A DNA stretch of 52,411 nt from Amphimedon queenslandica (taxonomy: Eukaryota > Porifera > Demospongiae > Haplosclerida > Niphatidae), in assembly GCF_000090795.2 (NCBI RefSeq), contig NW_003546266.1, positions 57,286-109,696 on the forward strand. The letters are read 5' to 3'. The position numbers and the translations under genes were made by a program. A model generated the notes under the pieces. That model was not told the origin of the DNA. It made no database searches and saw only the letters and a list, made by a program, of their open reading frames with translations. Shown here piece by piece: positions 1 to 10,586 of the stretch; within the stretch, counting starts at the first letter, position 1; every line of letters begins with the position of its first letter.

Positions 1-38
1 GGGAAATCCCGAACACCGTCAATCAGCCTTTCTTCCAT
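1..38 (-). CDS. 5' start of a MADF/Myb-SANT-like protein (partial)
   Basis: Reading the minus strand from an ATG at 38 gives a short frame, MEERLIDGVRDFP, that runs off the window. The pattern resembles the opening helix of MADF domains, where a Leu-Ile pair and Val-Arg precede Pro. The frame is open further upstream to about 100 (basic, Lys/Arg-rich), so the true start could be earlier. About 100-250 upstream lie a CCAAT-like GATTGG and an E-box CACGTG, compatible with a promoter. With only 13 certain residues the domain call is tentative; MADF proteins occur both in host regulators and as the second protein of Harbinger elements. Confidence 0.3.
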   Translation of the reverse strand, partial: MEERLIDGVRDF

Positions 39-295
39 CCTTTTCTTCCAGTTCTTTAGAGATCTTCTTAGAGCTGTTTTACATTGAAACCACACCCTTT
101 ACTTGCCACGTGCTCGATGCAATTTGATTGGTTGGACGTTCGGAAACTGACGCTGGAATAGAATTTATTTCTAATCTGTCGTAACGGACCATCGTAAACG
201 CTCGCAACTATGTTACATATTTACAATATGACGCTGGACGTTCGTAACATTACGCAAGACGCTGCGCTCAGCCAATGTCATATTGTAAATCCGCC
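1..295. mobile_element. Possible terminal part of a PIF/Harbinger-like transposon, truncated by the window edge
   Basis: This stretch is richer in GC and CpG than its surroundings and stops abruptly near 295. Its right end reads ...TATTGTAAATCCGCC and is followed by TTA, the trinucleotide target of PIF/Harbinger elements. The segment TTTACAATATGAC (about 220-232) recurs inverted as GTCATATTGTAAAT (277-290), so there is subterminal inverted structure. A minus-strand reading frame leaving the left edge looks like the start of a MADF domain, and Harbinger elements carry a MADF/Myb-like gene beside the transposase. The other end is outside the window, so the element call is inference; a host MADF gene with its promoter is the alternative. 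Confidence 0.35.
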
Positions 296-458
296 TTAAG
301 AATTACATACATGTGTATAAGCATATGAATTATGATAATCGCAATAATTATTTATCTTTTTTGAAATAAAAATAATAATAGTAGATTGCACACAATTTAA
401 GGAATACGTTCGACATGCGTTGAGGTTGTTAAAAATTGACATTACATGTACTGTCATT

Positions 459-738
459 ATAAGCCTTTTTACACTGGCACAGTTTTCAAAGCACTTTGAT
501 GCGCTTTGGTGATACAGCTAAAATAATGAACATTGATCGTGTTCACACTAGCAGCTGAACTATGTTCTTGTTGCCATTGGTTTACATTGATCAAAGTGCA
601 TCACTTCACGTCAATCCACCTCTGGAGGCGAAGTGAGAGTGATGCGCATTGATGCGCATTAATTCAAAACCACTCTAGTGTGAACACGATTAATGCACAT
701 CAATGCGCATTACTTGTGCCAGTGTGAAAAGGCCTTTA
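459..738. mobile_element. MITE with ~20-bp terminal inverted repeats
   Basis: The outer ends are inverted copies: CCTTTTTACACTGGCAC at the left (464-480) and GTGCCAGTGTGAAAAGG at the right (715-732). A second perfect 16-bp inverted pair lies inside (ATCGTGTTCACACTAG at about 535-551 and its complement at about 675-690), so much of the 280 bp can fold. No coding frame is present. Subterminal repeats of GCGCATTGATGCGCATT are obvious near 640-660 and 700. The superfamily is not evident, and no clean target duplication was resolved. Confidence 0.75.
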
Positions 739-994
739 GTAGAAAAACACATGAACAACAAAAACATACAAAAATGAGACACCAAATGTGCATGGCCTCA
801 CCCCAAAGCTGCTTGGGCTGCGTTATGCTTAGCTAGCCTAAGCCAGTATATTAAAATGATATAGATCAAAAGTGCAGAGAGCCTGGACTAAGCATGTCTG
901 AAAAGTATGATGGAACCCTAGAATCCCAAATAATGGTAAAACATGTTAATAAATTCCTATTAGCATCTCAAGATTTATCATTTATTTCTACACT

Positions 995-1239
995 ATATGT
1001 GACCATAATTGACAAAAGGTACCTTATGGCTGATTTTAAAAATCATCATTATAATGAAAAATATCAACCTGTGACTGCTCTGTTGGACATCTATTGTGTT
1101 TAAAAGTTACATAGTAACTTTTTGCATCCTGTGGAGTAATTTTATGATAAATAGAGGTCAGGAAGTTGGATTTTCTTGCCAATAAAGACAAATTTCACTA
1201 CCCGCCATAAGGTACCTTTTGTCAATTATGGTCACATAT
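995..1239. mobile_element. 245-bp MITE, copy 1 (pair with 44364-44608)
   Basis: The ends are perfect or near-perfect inverted repeats of about 36 bp beginning GTGACCATAATTGACAAAAG and continuing through GGTACCTTATGGC. Both ends are bordered by ATAT (995-998 and 1236-1239), which is either part of the repeat or a palindromic target duplication. A second copy of exactly the same length lies 43 kb away. The interior has no meaningful frame; a 69-codon frame at 894-1103 merely crosses the left end. It is a non-autonomous DNA transposon of unknown superfamily. Confidence 0.9.
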
Positions 1240-3205
1240 CTATACTTAATGCACTCTCATTTTAAAAACAACATCATGGGTTTCAAAACCACAGCTTTTG
1301 TTGTGGCCACAATCTATCAAAAACATGCTATGCAAAAAATTAGAAAGTGTGCTTTGAGGCTAAAGGATTATCATAGCAGCTAGCTTCCTAACTGCAGTTA
1401 CTCTTGCTCATGCATGCTTGCAAAAGTAACAATCTCCAGGGCAAACTCCCAGCTTGGTCCTGCTTGGAGTCGTGGCATTAATGCATTAATGCAGCTAGAC
1501 CATTTGAGAGAGAAGCTTCAAGATTTTTTTCTTCTTCTAAGCGCTATAAGGCACAAATACTATTGCCTAGATAGATTGAGTGACTTAAGAGCCCTTAAAC
1601 TAGCCATGGACTAGCGAACTACTGCTACAGCACTTCAATCTGGATAAAGTTTGAGTAGCCATAACTCACCTAAAAGAGAGATTTAAAGAGTCCCACACAT
1701 AATAAATGAATAAGTAGTCTTCATCTACTGGGAAACGGTCTCATTTATGTCCATTGCTGGGCATTTTCTCGTGAGTTAAAAACTTGTACTACCTAGAACT
1801 ACTCTCGAAACATCTTGAAGCAGTAAAGCACGACTTTTCCGAACAGAAGAGAAGCTCTCACAGGTTTAGAGTGTGCTCTTGTAAAGATATACCTTCTGAA
1901 AGACAAAATATAGCACTCAGAATAAATGAATGACATACAGTACCTAGTCCTCGCCTACGCACAGCTGGGGAAGGCCAAAGACAGAAGTGCAACTAATAAA
2001 TACCATTTATGAGGGTGAGAGACAAGGGCCCTGGGCAGATTATACAAACCATTGCTACAATATTTTGCAGTTTTTATGAATGGCATTGTATAGTTTACCT
2101 AGATAAAGTAAGTATCCCAAAATAGGTGGTTTCATGAAATCACACCAAGGTAAAAATACGCTTAATCTTTGAACATAACAATGTTCTAAAACACACACTC
2201 TTTCTGACTCTGATATTAATTTGAGCTAAAGGTACTATAGCTGCTTTTGTCTACACAGCTCAAGACATTGCCTGCCCTGTTATAGTACAAAACCATGGCT
2301 GTGCAATGGTCAATAATAGGGCATACTCAACCTTATGACAGGTTCCTTGCTTATTATGTGAAAGTTTCACCCTTATCAGTTTGGACCAGAAAATCTGCAA
2401 AGCAGTAGCAGCACATGTATCCTTGCCTTCATCTTGTTTCAAGGTGTGGCTCAAATTGTCAAAAATGAAAACCACGCCCCAACCAATTAATGTCGCACCT
2501 GCTTCTCACAGTTTTCACCAAGTAGTTACAGTAGTTAAAGTTATCATCTTTTAGCATCAGGGGCTACCTGTATCACATGTGATGGGCTTTGCATAGTATT
2601 ACTTCTATTCAGATCTCGTGGTGTTTATTTAAAAAAATCATGGCTAGGCTTGCTGCTGGATATTTTTTGATACTAGCGGGATGTCAGTGAAAAAACTATT
2701 AATAAAAAAAGCTTATGAAGATGGAATAAGAAGTACTGGGTCATAGTATGCATTAATTAATAAGTGAACAATAAATAAATACAGCTAAATAGTGTATCTA
2801 AAAACTTGTGTACATACTTTGTTGAGCATTGACATACTACTGGTACCACAACTACAGTACTTTGGGACCACCAGGCCTTGCAATTGCAATACAGGTCTAG
2901 TGCAAATAACATTCCTGATTTATTGCCATCTTAACAAATAATTAATTTAAAAGCTCTAAATCCTCCATTTGATACGCTCACTGATGAGTGGATGATCAGC
3001 ACATACACAATTGCTAGGATTTTTGTGCATAAAACTTCTGTGGTGTGAGTGACCATGGAGTGATCTTTTGAGAGTAACTATAGCATGAAGTACAGATTTG
3101 ATGATAAATGATAATAATTGCACTAACTGAATGCATACAATAATGACGACAACTGATTTACACTGTCTTCAATGATGTCACATAAATGCAACTGTTTTTA
3201 TGCCC
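1240..3205. other. No gene recognised
   Basis: Short frames of 60-70 codons are present on both strands but have stop-dense surroundings, no recognisable motif and no convincing splice context. A 38-base sequence at 1941-1978 recurs inverted at 17050-17087; otherwise I see nothing. Confidence 0.5.
1941..1978 (+). repeat. Dispersed 38-bp repeat, copy 1
   Basis: Begins TACCTAGTCC and ends AAGGCCAA. It matches the reverse complement of 17050-17087 at 33 of 38 positions. It is GC-rich for this window and lies in non-coding DNA in both places, so it is probably a fragment of an interspersed repeat. Confidence 0.5.
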
Positions 3206-3275
3206 TTCTATGCTATGCTATCCTCTAAGCATGCTATGCTATCCTCTATTCTATGCTATGCTATCCTCTAAACAT
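3206..3275. repeat. Short minisatellite, about three units
   Basis: Three imperfect head-to-tail units built on CTATGCTATGCTATCCTCTA, itself containing the pentamer ATGCT repeated. Unit lengths are about 18-26 bases because of internal slippage. No coding context. Confidence 0.8.
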
Positions 3276-5792
3276 AGTAGGAATCACAACTTCTTCTCAA
3301 ACATGGTTAATCTTTATGTAATAATTATCTAATTACAAAGCATAACCTACATTCCTTCCTTAGCATCACGTGTTCAATCATAGCTGAATTAGGGACGGCA
3401 AAAAACGGTGCAAAGAACAAACGATTGAGGAGCACTTTCACTGGAAGGACTCCTGTAATTAGGCCTAAAAGACGTCCTGCTGTCTCGACTGCTTCAGTTA
3501 AAAGGATGCAATTAGGATAGCTGCATTATTAAAGGAGAAGGTTTTCGAGTTGAGGCTGTTTTTGACTGAGGACATTATTCGTTGCGAAGTAAGTCAAACT
3601 TCTTGTTTCAAAAGTTTAATGTTGTGGCCTTCCATTTGGTTTCTGATAACATCTTTTATGTACCAGTCCCATGTTCCACCTGTGTGTCACTACTTTATCT
3701 ACAATTATGGCTGTGTCTTATTAACTCGCATAGATGTGGTGAAGAGGCAGCTTTCTGAAGGATTTTGAGTTTAGTCTATTTCTAAAGGACCATCAGTCAA
3801 GTCAACTTTTGCTTTGAACTTTTAACTCTCTACATGGCAATGATGGCATTATGAGGATGTTTTTCCCTTTTTTCTGACCATTTTAAAAAAGTCACTAACT
3901 TAAATTTGACTGTAAGTAGTATAATTAGCTACATAATTTTTGAGCTGGTTTTCTGATAGCGTACACGTTTTTGAATGTGTCCTTGTTGGTACGTGTATTT
4001 ATGTAGTAGCTCATAGAACTATATTAGCAGTTGATAATGATATTGGTTAAGTGTTCAAATGTAGTTGTGACACAAGTTATGCTTTATAAGTTGTATAATG
4101 TCATCGGTGAAGTAGTGATATGACTATCAATCTTAATGTACATGTAAAACCCCTAATCTCCAGATATTATTGCTTATAATCATCAGCATGGTCAGTTTAT
4201 TAGCCCAATCTAATTTGATCTGTTTCACAGGCAAAGAGGGCAGGTAGCCTCATTAAAATTTTTTCATTAAAATTTTTATTTGCCAATGCGGGCGGGAAAG
4301 GTTAATCTACATGTATGAATGTAATTGGAGTTGACTTTACTTGTGCTTAACTGAAGATATCCTTTACCCTGCATGTTCATGCTATGTACCGAAATTTATG
4401 ATTAATGCCACAAGTCATGCTACTAGGCTTGGCTAATGTCTGATTGACTTTATCTGTGTCACCTTATCTCGATGTAAATATTAATAAGTGAAGAATGAAA
4501 ATCTACATGTACTAATGTCTAAGACTGCTAACCTATGCCACAATTGATTATGATTACTCAACCTTGACCCTGGCCTTTTACTTGTATAAGAACATTTGCT
4601 GTTTTAATACATTGTTTTACAAATTGTTTTAATAGTAATAGAAATGATTGACAAATGCTCCTAGTAAAACTTGTAGAATCCATTAACATCTTGCTTGAAA
4701 TAAATTTTGCTGTTCATTTACACTATTACTTAATAACACTTCCTTTATCTCACCGTCACATGCAATTCACCACAATACGTCTCACTTTACTTAATACTTT
4801 CGTTTCCTCTCTCTCTCTCATTACAGATGCAATGATAGCCATTGCAGTTTATGGTACATGAGGGTGTAGTTGATTCACACTGTTATTGAGATAAAGGATT
4901 TGACCAATCTGTTTGAAGAGAAGGCCAGGTTCTAGGTCCATCTAGTCCTCTCAGTGACTGCAGAGTCAATTGCTGATTTCTCATCAGCTCTTTTTGTTCG
5001 CAAAGACTCGTGGCAGTTAATCATGATATTTATGTAGCTACATGTACATGTATGTTTTACAATGTAGATAGTTTGGAGTGGTAAATTGGCAAATTGCTTT
5101 TTATGAATTAAGGTTTTGGAGATTAAAATTATAAACGCTGTTTGATGTTTCACCATGCCCACTAAAAAATTTAGTTTATGTTGGTAGTTTGTTGAAATTT
5201 TACTTGCCTAAAATTAATTATCTAGTTGGTACATATGTACATGTACATGTACATGGAGGATTTGTAGTTCTTTATTGTAATTTTACTACCTGTACTTTTT
5301 TTGGAAAATTTGCATAGACATTGATGTATACATATACATGGACATGTACCTACATACGTGCACCAACATCTACATAGATTATCATTTTCTGTTTTTACAT
5401 GCATATAAGTTGTAATGTAATTATTAGTTAATCTGTATAATATACTGTGTTTATAGGTAGATATACAAGTATGACATAAAGGAGTTGCTAATTCTTGCTT
5501 GTGAGCTGGGAGTAACTGAATGAATGGATCATTCCTCTCATACAACATGGCATTGCTATGGGCATTGAATGGAATGGAGTATTAAACTAGCATCTCAGTA
5601 AGCTAATACTAATAACATTAATAATAATATTAACTAGAACAATGTAAAACATTGAAGGGCCAAGCCTAAGCAAACAAAGCAATGTACAAACAATAGATCT
5701 TGACAGGCTTATGATTGTGCAACAAAGAGGCACTCTCAGAACTTAATGGATTTCGCTCTTGATGATGTACCATTATGATCTCTGCAACAATG
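3276..5792. other. No gene recognised; TACATGTA-rich
   Basis: Contains several copies of the palindrome TACATGTA, including short runs at 5036-5053 and 5229-5253, and a duplicated ATTAAAATTTTT near 4250-4280. The longest frames (up to 108 codons, minus strand 5222-5548) consist of translated low-complexity sequence and carry no motif. Confidence 0.5.
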
Positions 5793-6247
5793 GACCTTAT
5801 TCAATGAAATTTTTCTAATAAACGCGCACCTATGTTGGTGGTAAAATGGCGGATTTTTGTTACTCTTGTCCAGGTGTGTATTTTAATCCACTACACACAA
5901 AGTGCTGTCATAGCAACCTATTTTTATATCTCTACAGACTGCTCTTATACTGCTCTTATCCTTTTTTATCCTATTCATAATTGTTCTTTTGTACTGCTTT
6001 TTTTGCCCGTAATAAAATTTGTCTTCTGTTCTCCAACTCGACCGATTTTGGTTACAAGAGCTACAGCGCTTGTCCCTCGCACGCTATCACCATCACAACT
6101 GGTTCATCTGGTCTTCCATTCATTCCTCTTTCCACTGATATCTTTTTGAAAGCAGAGCACCACAGTTCAGTGCTAGAGTTCGAGGTAAGTTCCATGACCA
6201 TTTTCTTGAAAGCAATGATGCATGCAAAAGCCTAAGGGTGGGGCTCA
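5793..6247 (+). repeat. Left terminal inverted repeat of the ISL2EU element
   Basis: Runs from GACCTTATTC to GGTGGGGCTCA and is the inverted copy of 9438-9896. It contains a strong splice donor, GAGGTAAGT, at about 6182-6190, oriented into the element, and an open frame (5981-6235) conserved in the other repeat. An acceptor-like TTATTTTAG at about 6337-6345 precedes the nuclease coding sequence. The repeat therefore probably supplies promoter and first exon to the inner gene. Confidence 0.9.
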
Positions 6248-6345
6248 TAGTACACTGCCTGGAGCCTGGGCTCAGTGAGCTGCTGATGAGAGCATAGATA
6301 ATGATTCCTGTAGATAATAGCCTTAATAACTGTTGCATTATTTTA

Positions 6346-7924
6346 GTTACCATGAATCTCCTGTCTCATGAAGTCTGGAATGATGATGGGTGGAAGCTAC
6401 TCCATGAGCCGATCACATTTCCATCTTTCCATTTTACAATGGCTAATATGATACAATATTTCATTTATTGAAAAGCATCAGATGGTAAGGCTGCCAATAA
6501 CTTCAAAGACATGAACTCGAGAGCATTTCCATCGTTTAAAGCTGGTCACATTCAATATGTACACCACAAAGTATTTGACGAGCATTTGCTAATGAAGTGT
6601 ACTTGCTAACTAGAGATGAAGAAAACAATTACATACAACATAAGAGCTGCATTTGACAAATCTAGTGATGTAGTCTTTGCTGCTTGTGGTTGCCCAGCTG
6701 GTCTTGGACCAACATGCTCTTGCAAGCATTATGGAGCATTTTGCTATTTTATTGAAGAATTTTGCAGAAAAAGATCAGCAAATGCATTATACAAGTCATC
6801 AACGTCATCACTGCAGCAATGGAACCAGCCGCGAAAAAGATCCTCAAGCCCTCATCCAATTGAAAGTATTAAGTTTATCAAAGCAAAGTATGGAAAAGAT
6901 CTTAAACGAATAGCAAGCAATAGTTACGATCCACGACCAGCATCATTACGTGCTACAACATCTGATGACATACAGCAGTTAACTTGTGAATTGAGTCAAC
7001 TGAAACAACCAGTAGCCATGCTTTATGTTTTGCCAATTGCCATTTCTAAAGCAATGGATGGCACAGTGCCACCATTGCCTCCTTCACCTCTACTATCTGT
7101 ATCACAAATACTGTCATCACTCAAAAAGGAGGCACAACCAATTTCCTTAGCTTCTCTTTACAATCATGCAATACAACTATTACATAAACTTACGTATTCT
7201 CAAGAAGATTGCAAAGTAGTTGAGTTAGCAACAAGAAATCAGAGCCAGTGTGTGAGATGGTTTGAGGAACGGCAGTATAGAATAACAGCATCAAATATTG
7301 GTACAATTTGCAAAGGAGCCATTACTACCAGTAAGCTAAAATGGCTATTGTGTAGCAGTAATTCGACAGTGCAAACAAGCAGCGCAATTGTTCAGGGCAA
7401 ATTACACGAATCATCAGCATTTGAGCAGTATAAATCAGAATTACCTTCGTCCATGGTATTACGAAAGGCAGGTATATACATATCTGATACTGGATTCCTT
7501 GCTGCATCTCAGCATTGTTTCATCTGTAGGAGAGGTTGATTGTGGCATTATTGAAATAAAATGCCCTTATACATGTAGTAACATGTCAGTTGCTGAAGCA
7601 TGCAGCAAAATCAAGCCTTTTTATTGTGAGCTTGAGAATGGTCAGATTAAGTTGAAAAGGAATCACCAGTATTATTACCAAGTTCAAGGAACTATGGGAA
7701 TAGTAGGCGTTGAATGGTGTGATTTCGTTATATGGACAACTAAAGGTATGACAATAGAAAGGATTCAATTTGACAAGCAGTTTTGGACTTCCTGTCTAAC
7801 TTACCTTAAATCAGTATACTTAGAATATGTTTTACCAGAAATCATTTATCCTAGAATCCCTAATAAGTTCGATGTAGTTCATTATAATTTTCAAATTAAT
7901 ACACATTATGACAATGAACCATAG
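6346..7924 (+). pseudogene. SWIM zinc-finger / YqaJ-like nuclease of the transposon, broken
   Basis: The YqaJ family is the lambda-exonuclease-like PD-(D/E)XK fold; ISL2EU elements carry it beside the transposase. After the acceptor at about 6345, a degraded N-terminal region is interrupted by in-frame stops near 6470 and 6608. From 6616 the frame shows a SWIM finger (CGC, then CKH, residues about 25-39), a linker, then YqaJ signatures: ITASNIG, a GKLHES glycine/glutamate motif, and GFLAAS. Near 7505 about five bases appear deleted where the catalytic Pro-Asp should be; coding resumes in another frame with the active-site IEIKCPY and the YYQVQG motif, ending at 7922-7924. It has two stops plus the lost catalytic Asp, so it cannot make an active nuclease. 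It converges on the transposase gene 100 bp away. Confidence 0.85.
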
Positions 7925-8023
7925 TAGATATTGTCATATATTAATAATGATTATCTTATTGTTATTATTACTTATATATACATGTAGTTACATTAGTTGT
8001 TATAATAAATTAATAATATTATT

Positions 8024-9380
8024 TTATTTTATATCAATGATAAGTGGTGGTTGAAAGTTTGTGAGTATAGCACATGTAATAAATAGATCTGAGGCATATC
8101 CAGCCATATTATTAGGAATACTTGATAATATTTTAAATGACTTTACCCTACCAAATGCCCTTTCTATATGTACTCGTAATAAAGCTATTCTCCTTGTTTC
8201 AATAAGTTCAATGCTGTCAAACTGTCCGGAATTTTTTCGTGGTGGAATATTTAGTGAAACACCCTTAGTCTCTAACAAATCAGCAATATTCAACCCTTTG
8301 TCTGCCATTACAGCATCACCTTGCTCTAACTTTTCCAGTAGTCCTGATTGTACAAAAAGCTCTCTGTCAGAAATCGAACCACCATACAATGGCGACACAA
8401 AACTAAAGGCACCTGAAGGAGTAATACCAGCAAGAGCTCTAGCAGTGTTGTGGTTTTTGTAGGATGAGAAGGTTAACTGTTGTGCATATGGATCAGATGG
8501 TCTTTGAATGTAAATTTCAGTTGCATCAATTATAATACGTGTATTAGGGCTGCACCTTAAACTGATGTGGCATTAAGCTATCAACTTGTGTGCGAGATGG
8601 CCATATGGGTATTTCATGGAGTTTGTAATATAATAGATTGAGCCATGCTTTAAAAATGCGTGATACAGTAGGCTGTGAAATTCGAAATCTGTTGGCTAAA
8701 TCTAATTCCATGAGACCACATCTCAGGCGACAAAGCGTCAAAAAGAATTCATTTTGTTGTGACAATGCCCGTTGACTTTTAACCCTGCCAATAGAATACT
8801 CATCAGTACAGGAATCAGGATAAATTAAATGATCTACAGCATTTCCTAGAAAGTTGAAACATGCCATAAAGTGAGCATATGAAGGAAATGCAGTGTAAAA
8901 CGATATTGCTTGGTTATCATTAATAAATAGTTCAATACCAAGCCTCTGTACTAACTGGACTGATGGTATAGTTAATGGTACTTCATCAGTAGTATTGGCA
9001 GTAGATATTAGTGATAAATGATGTTCATAGCTTGTAGCTTCACTGATGACTGACAACTGATTTGATGGAGTTGTAGCTGGAAGGGCATATGAGTGGTCAT
9101 GTGTGATAGCTGGACGGAGTGCTTCTCTTGTTGGTCGTGAGCGGTGTTTAACAGGCAAATTTTCCCTTACACATGGTGGCTTACGAGATTTTGGTACCTT
9201 GCTTATACACTCACTGCATATTCTTAAGTGCTGCAGTGCATATTTGTCAATATCAGGGAGATCTAAGTGCAGATACTTCTTAAGTTCCTTTACTGATTTT
9301 AGTCGATGCCATGATAATGCACTGCACTCTGGTTTATTTGATCTATTATTACATCCTTTCACAATGCAGCTATGCACCAT
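8024..9380 (-). pseudogene. THAP-like/DDE_4 transposase of the ISL2EU element, one frameshift
   Basis: Catalyses cut-and-paste of the element. From ATG at 9380 the first 80 residues form a THAP-like finger (CIVKGC near the start, SWHRL, then HLRICSEC), followed by a linker, a helix-turn-helix region (DLANRFRISQPTVSRIFKAW) and the catalytic domain. The frame breaks at about 8550-8570 and continues through the DDE_4 core in another frame: IIIDATEIYIQRPSD (first Asp), SSYKNHNT, VMADKGLNI (second Asp), then HIERAFGRVK (Glu), ending at 8024. All three catalytic acidic residues survive; a single indel is the only clear lesion. The THAP site that normally reads Cys-x2-His reads Cys-x2-Cys here. An acceptor-like ATATAG just upstream of the ATG suggests a 5' exon in the right inverted repeat. 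Confidence 0.88.
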
Positions 9381-9437
9381 ATCTATATGGCATAAAAATA
9401 TGTAAGTTGGTTGTTATAAAAACAATGCTGACTTTGC

Positions 9438-9896
9438 TGAGCCCCACCCTAAGGCTTTTGTATGCATCATTGCTTTCAAGAAAATGGTCATGGAACTTAC
9501 CTTGAACTCTAGCACTGAACTGTGGTGCTCTGCTTTCAAAAAGATATCAGTGGAAAGAGGAATAAATGGAAGACCAGATGAACCAGTTGTGATGGTGATA
9601 GCGTGCGAGGGACAAGCGCTGTAGCTCTTGTAACCAAAATCGGTCGAGTTGGAGAACAGAAGACAAATTTTATTACGGGGAAAAAAAGCAGTACAAAAGA
9701 ACAATTATGAATAGGATAAAAAAGGATAAGAAAGAGCAGTATAAGAGCAGTCTGTAGAGATATAAAAATAAGTTGCTATGACAGCACTTTGTGTGTAGTG
9801 GATTAAAATACACACCTGGACAAGAGTAACAAAAATCCGCCATTTTACCACCAACATAGGTGCGCGTTAATTAAAAAAATTTCATTGAATAAGGTC
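9438..9896 (-). repeat. Right terminal inverted repeat of the ISL2EU element
   Basis: Inverted copy of 5793-6247, ending GAATAAGGTC. On the minus strand it carries the same 84-codon frame (within 9414-9704) with only a few residue changes and the same inward splice donor (reading GTAAGT at about 9500). It would drive and provide a 5' exon to the minus-strand transposase gene. Confidence 0.9.
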
Positions 9897-10327
9897 ATTA
9901 ATGTTACCTTGCTTATAGCATTTAGCCAGCATTAAAGATAGCTACAAGCAGACATTGCACAAATGATTCTAGCCAGATAGGTAACTGTAGCAGCGGTTTC
10001 TTGCATCATGTGCTTTGAGTTTGTTGAGCAGGCTGTCTCTGCTCTGGTTGTGACTCTGATTTAACTAATCAGAGTTATTTACATCCATTAAACACATGGC
10101 ATATCTGCTTTCTCAGCAGTGTTTGGACAGCAGTACCACCTAATTAGTCTTCCAAGAATTTCCAGTTTCGATAGTAAGCCGCCATTTTACTTCTCTATGA
10201 CTAGTGACCACACCCATTTTGAAGTTAATTAAAAGGTGAAAAATTTTTATACGGATAAATAGGGGTGACTTTCGTGTAAAACAGACTTACATACTCGTGT
10301 CATTATTGTGGGGCTTGCTCAGGCTCG
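9897..10327. other. No gene recognised
   Basis: Unique-looking non-coding DNA between the ISL2EU element and the trinucleotide array. A short palindrome (CTGATTTAACTAATCAG) occurs at about 10057-10073. Nothing else seen. Confidence 0.5.
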
Positions 10328-10384
10328 CACCAATAATAATAGTAATAATAATAATAACAATAATGAATAATAATAATAATAATA
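10328..10384. repeat. (AAT)n microsatellite
   Basis: An imperfect run of AAT/ATA triplets with a few interruptions (AGT, AAC, ATG), directly abutting the next MITE. The array may have provided the insertion target. Confidence 0.9.
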
Positions 10385-10586
10385 AGGCCACTCCAATGAG
10401 ATTCGTTGTGTCCTATTACAGAGGTGGGACTGATGCAGGGGCAGGTTTGTTCAATTTCATTAAATTTATTTATTATCAGCTGTATAAATTGCTTGTATAA
10501 TCATCAATGCAAAATGGTAATAGTGAATAGCGATGTGGCCCATGCTGGCTGGTAATGGGAAACAAGGAATGAAATTGGAGTGGCCT
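10385..10586. mobile_element. 202-bp MITE starting AGGCCACTCCAAT
   Basis: The ends are inverted copies of about 35 bp: AGGCCACTCCAATGAGATTC at the left and the complement of AGGCCACTCCAATTTCATTC at the right, both continuing into a CTTGTG/CGTTGT-like block and a TTAC. No coding capacity. Flanking sequence is AAT/TAA-rich on both sides, consistent with insertion into the microsatellite. Confidence 0.85.

Larger units (their letters stand above)
5793..9896. mobile_element. ISL2EU-type DNA transposon with long terminal inverted repeats
   Basis: A 4.1-kb unit with terminal inverted repeats of about 455 bp (5793-6247 and 9438-9896) starting GACCTTATTCAATG. It encodes two convergent genes, a SWIM/YqaJ nuclease on the plus strand and a THAP-like/DDE transposase on the minus strand. 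A transposase paired with a YqaJ nuclease defines the eukaryotic ISL2EU (IS4EU) superfamily. The repeats are about 95% alike by eye, so the insertion seems fairly young, yet both genes are broken. The flanks are AAT(G) on the left and ATTAATG on the right; a 2-3 bp target duplication is possible but not clean. Confidence 0.9.

Noticed and set aside
894..1103. A 69-codon plus-strand frame
   Set aside because: It starts outside and ends within the 245-bp MITE, and the equivalent frame is not kept in the second copy.
3206..3275. CRISPR-like array
   Set aside because: Units are directly adjacent without spacers, only three, in eukaryotic DNA; it is a minisatellite.
5222..5548. A 108-codon minus-strand frame rich in Tyr, Met, Cys and Thr
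   Set aside because: It is translated TACATGTA/ATATAC repeat sequence; no motif or splice context.
5832..6353. Additional overlapping frames in the left inverted repeat (5832-6149 plus; 6120-6353 minus)
   Set aside because: They overlap the repeat that more plausibly acts as promoter and 5' exon; only the frame at 5981 is noted, as it is kept in both repeats.
8061..8462. A 133-codon plus-strand frame
   Set aside because: Antisense shadow of the DDE_4 transposase core.
9103..9405. A 100-codon plus-strand frame
   Set aside because: Antisense shadow of the THAP-like N-terminus.
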